In this document: one piece after another, positions 62,718-64,000 of the stretch
How the letters are laid out: each line of letters begins with the position of its first letter
How positions within the stretch are numbered: the first letter of the stretch is position 1
Notes under the pieces: model-generated
Database searches by the model: none
What the model saw: only the letters and a program-made list of their open reading frames with translations
Told to the model about the DNA's origin: nothing
Program-made: the position numbers and the translations under genes
Source of the DNA: Paragorgia papillata
Taxonomy: Eukaryota > Cnidaria > Anthozoa > Scleralcyonacea > Coralliidae
Direction of reading: 5' to 3'
Assembly: GCA_035771165.1 (NCBI GenBank)
Contig: JAWNZC010000342.1
Location: forward strand, 480,001-544,000
Length of the DNA stretch: 64,000 nucleotides

Positions 62718-64000
62718 AACGACCGTTTACGAAACGGCTCGCAGTCTAAAGTCTAAACTACTAGCCATTGGGAACCCTTATGTAAAAGCGATATTGAAAG
62801 AATGCAGGAACACAAAACGTATATATGGCCGTTATTATACGTAACAAGTTATGGAAATCTATGATGTATACGACTTTCTGGGACTCTATAATCTATATAG
62901 AAGCGGCCAGCGGGCGAAGAAATTGCTTGGACCGAGACGAGTCAAATTGTATAATTCTGTACTTACACACAAAAAATAGGTCAGGTCGTGATGATGACTT
63001 TGGCATTTCGAGGGATTCCGTCCAAGAAGTGTCGGCAGGACTACAACTGCAAAGGCTTTTCATGGCCAGAAATTTGAGTCGCGCATGCGCTTAGCGATGC
63101 GTTATTTTGACAGTAATGCTTTACATAGAAAACAGCCTGAAATATCAAGAAAAACATCTATATTTTCCAAAACCTGAATACGTTGTAAAATGTGCTGATG
63201 TAAATTGCAATAAAAGAAGAAGAACTGCTTAGGAGTGTCAGAAATTTGAGTAATAAAGTTATTTTAGCTTCGTCAATTTAGCAGTGAAACAATAGATAGT
63301 TCACGGGTTGAAATAATAAAGGATAATATTATATTTTTGGCAGTTTTTAATAGAATTGGTGAATGGAAATGACTGATGTACATTTCCTGGGATATAAAAT
63401 AGATTTGTGCCGATCAGTTACGAAAAACAAGAAATTATTACACATTTTAAACTGTAATTTTTGGACATAAAACAAAGATTAACCGCGTCAAATTTAACTT
63501 TAAAATATGGTTTCACACGTAAATGAAACAGAGTTTGACGCTGTACTTCGATTGCAACAATGACAAAACTGTTCTTGATCATCGATCGCCATGAGCGACG
63601 TCGTCGTAGCCTTAGGCTAAGATCGGTGTGAATGACATCTGCCAAAAATTGAAATTTTACTCTATTTTTTATATTGTTATCACAGATTACCTGTTTATTC
63701 TTTTGCAAGCAATTCTTTCCTTTGCACTGGCATAAAATCCATTGGAAGTTGTAAATTTGGTAGACGTATATTAGAGAAATACTGGCAGTTTTTTGCTTCG
63801 AATCCTTCGATTGCTTCTTCTTTGGCCATTTTGCTTCAGAAAACCGCTGCACAAAACTGTTCAAACAGGCTTATCTACTGGTTAGATGAGTACTTTTGAT
63901 TGGTTCAAAACGGATTTGTTGGGCCTTATTATTCGCTATTTATCGTTCGAATGGGGTCGTGATCCCGCAAGTGTTCCCATGGCAATGGAAGCCGGGGACA
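62718..64000. other. No firmly recognised gene
   Basis: Frames at 62825-63094 (plus) and 63418-63864 (minus, 148 codons) lack any recognisable domain. On the minus strand an ATG in good context at 63829 opens MAKEEAIEGFEAKNCQYFSN, with RLPNLQLPMDFMPV, for about 44 codons. It might be a short protein or a first exon, but support is weak. Confidence 0.3.

Noticed and set aside
63418..63864. Minus-strand 148-codon frame as a gene
   Set aside because: Basic, low-information composition, no domain; a different frame in the same place offers a better ATG context but is only 44 codons.

Overview
The window looks like a piece of an invertebrate animal genome that is almost entirely transposable elements nested in one another. 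There is no operon structure, no rRNA and no clear host gene. The element repertoire (Polinton/virus-like DNA elements, Helentron, Kolobok, Tc1/mariner, BEL/Pao, Ty1/copia, DIRS and CR1/Jockey-like LINEs, many MITEs) and moderate AT content fit a cnidarian such as a coral or anemone. That is an inference from the repertoire, not a species identification.

Layout. (1) 1-790: broken DIRS-type tyrosine recombinase. (2) 1141-1362: minisatellite. (3) about 1363-12450: decayed compact virus-like element. Its minus-strand block holds chromodomain integrase, two small proteins, a membrane protein, a candidate capsid protein, a packaging ATPase and a small hydrophobic protein. Its plus-strand block, diverging from a 20-bp gap at 6531-6550, holds unknown genes, a PD-(D/E)XK-like nuclease and a coiled-coil membrane protein. 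A LINE (8865-11037) splits one gene. No polymerase or protease was seen. (4) about 12940-22620: Helentron with a 2A peptide, a cysteine-protease-like domain, Rep, Pif1 helicase and an AP-type endonuclease, interrupted by a 1.87-kb palindromic element (14354-16226). (5) 24143-25148: hairpin, a second 2A peptide and a partial OTU domain. (6) 26153-33485: Tc1/mariner-like element with TA-flanked inverted repeats, containing a BEL/Pao retrotransposon (27539-33109). (7) 33490-36791: AT-rich repeats and an RPA-like single-strand DNA-binding protein gene. (8) 37579-41928: complete Kolobok transposon with TTAA duplications, about 220-bp inverted repeats and two convergent genes (P2X7-ballast-like zinc protein; THAP-transposase). 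(9) 42532-47040: Helentron scrap, unrecognised ORFs, LINE 3' end. (10) 47180-55577: MITE whose right end is split by a palindromic Polinton derivative (48630-55566, 6-bp target duplication). (11) 56860-61436: young Ty1/copia element. (12) 61437-64000: small inverted-repeat elements with a tRNA-like segment, otherwise empty.

How the parts relate. Almost every element carries stops or frameshifts and is probably inactive as an autonomous unit. The Kolobok transposon (open reading frames) and the copia element (two in-frame stops, LTRs differing at 4 of 181 positions) look youngest. The strongest candidates for something undescribed are the compact virus-like element without a polymerase, the palindromic Polinton that carries target-site duplications as one unit, the 2A peptides upstream of (possible) deubiquitinase-type proteases, and the Kolobok that carries a P2X7-ballast-like partner protein.
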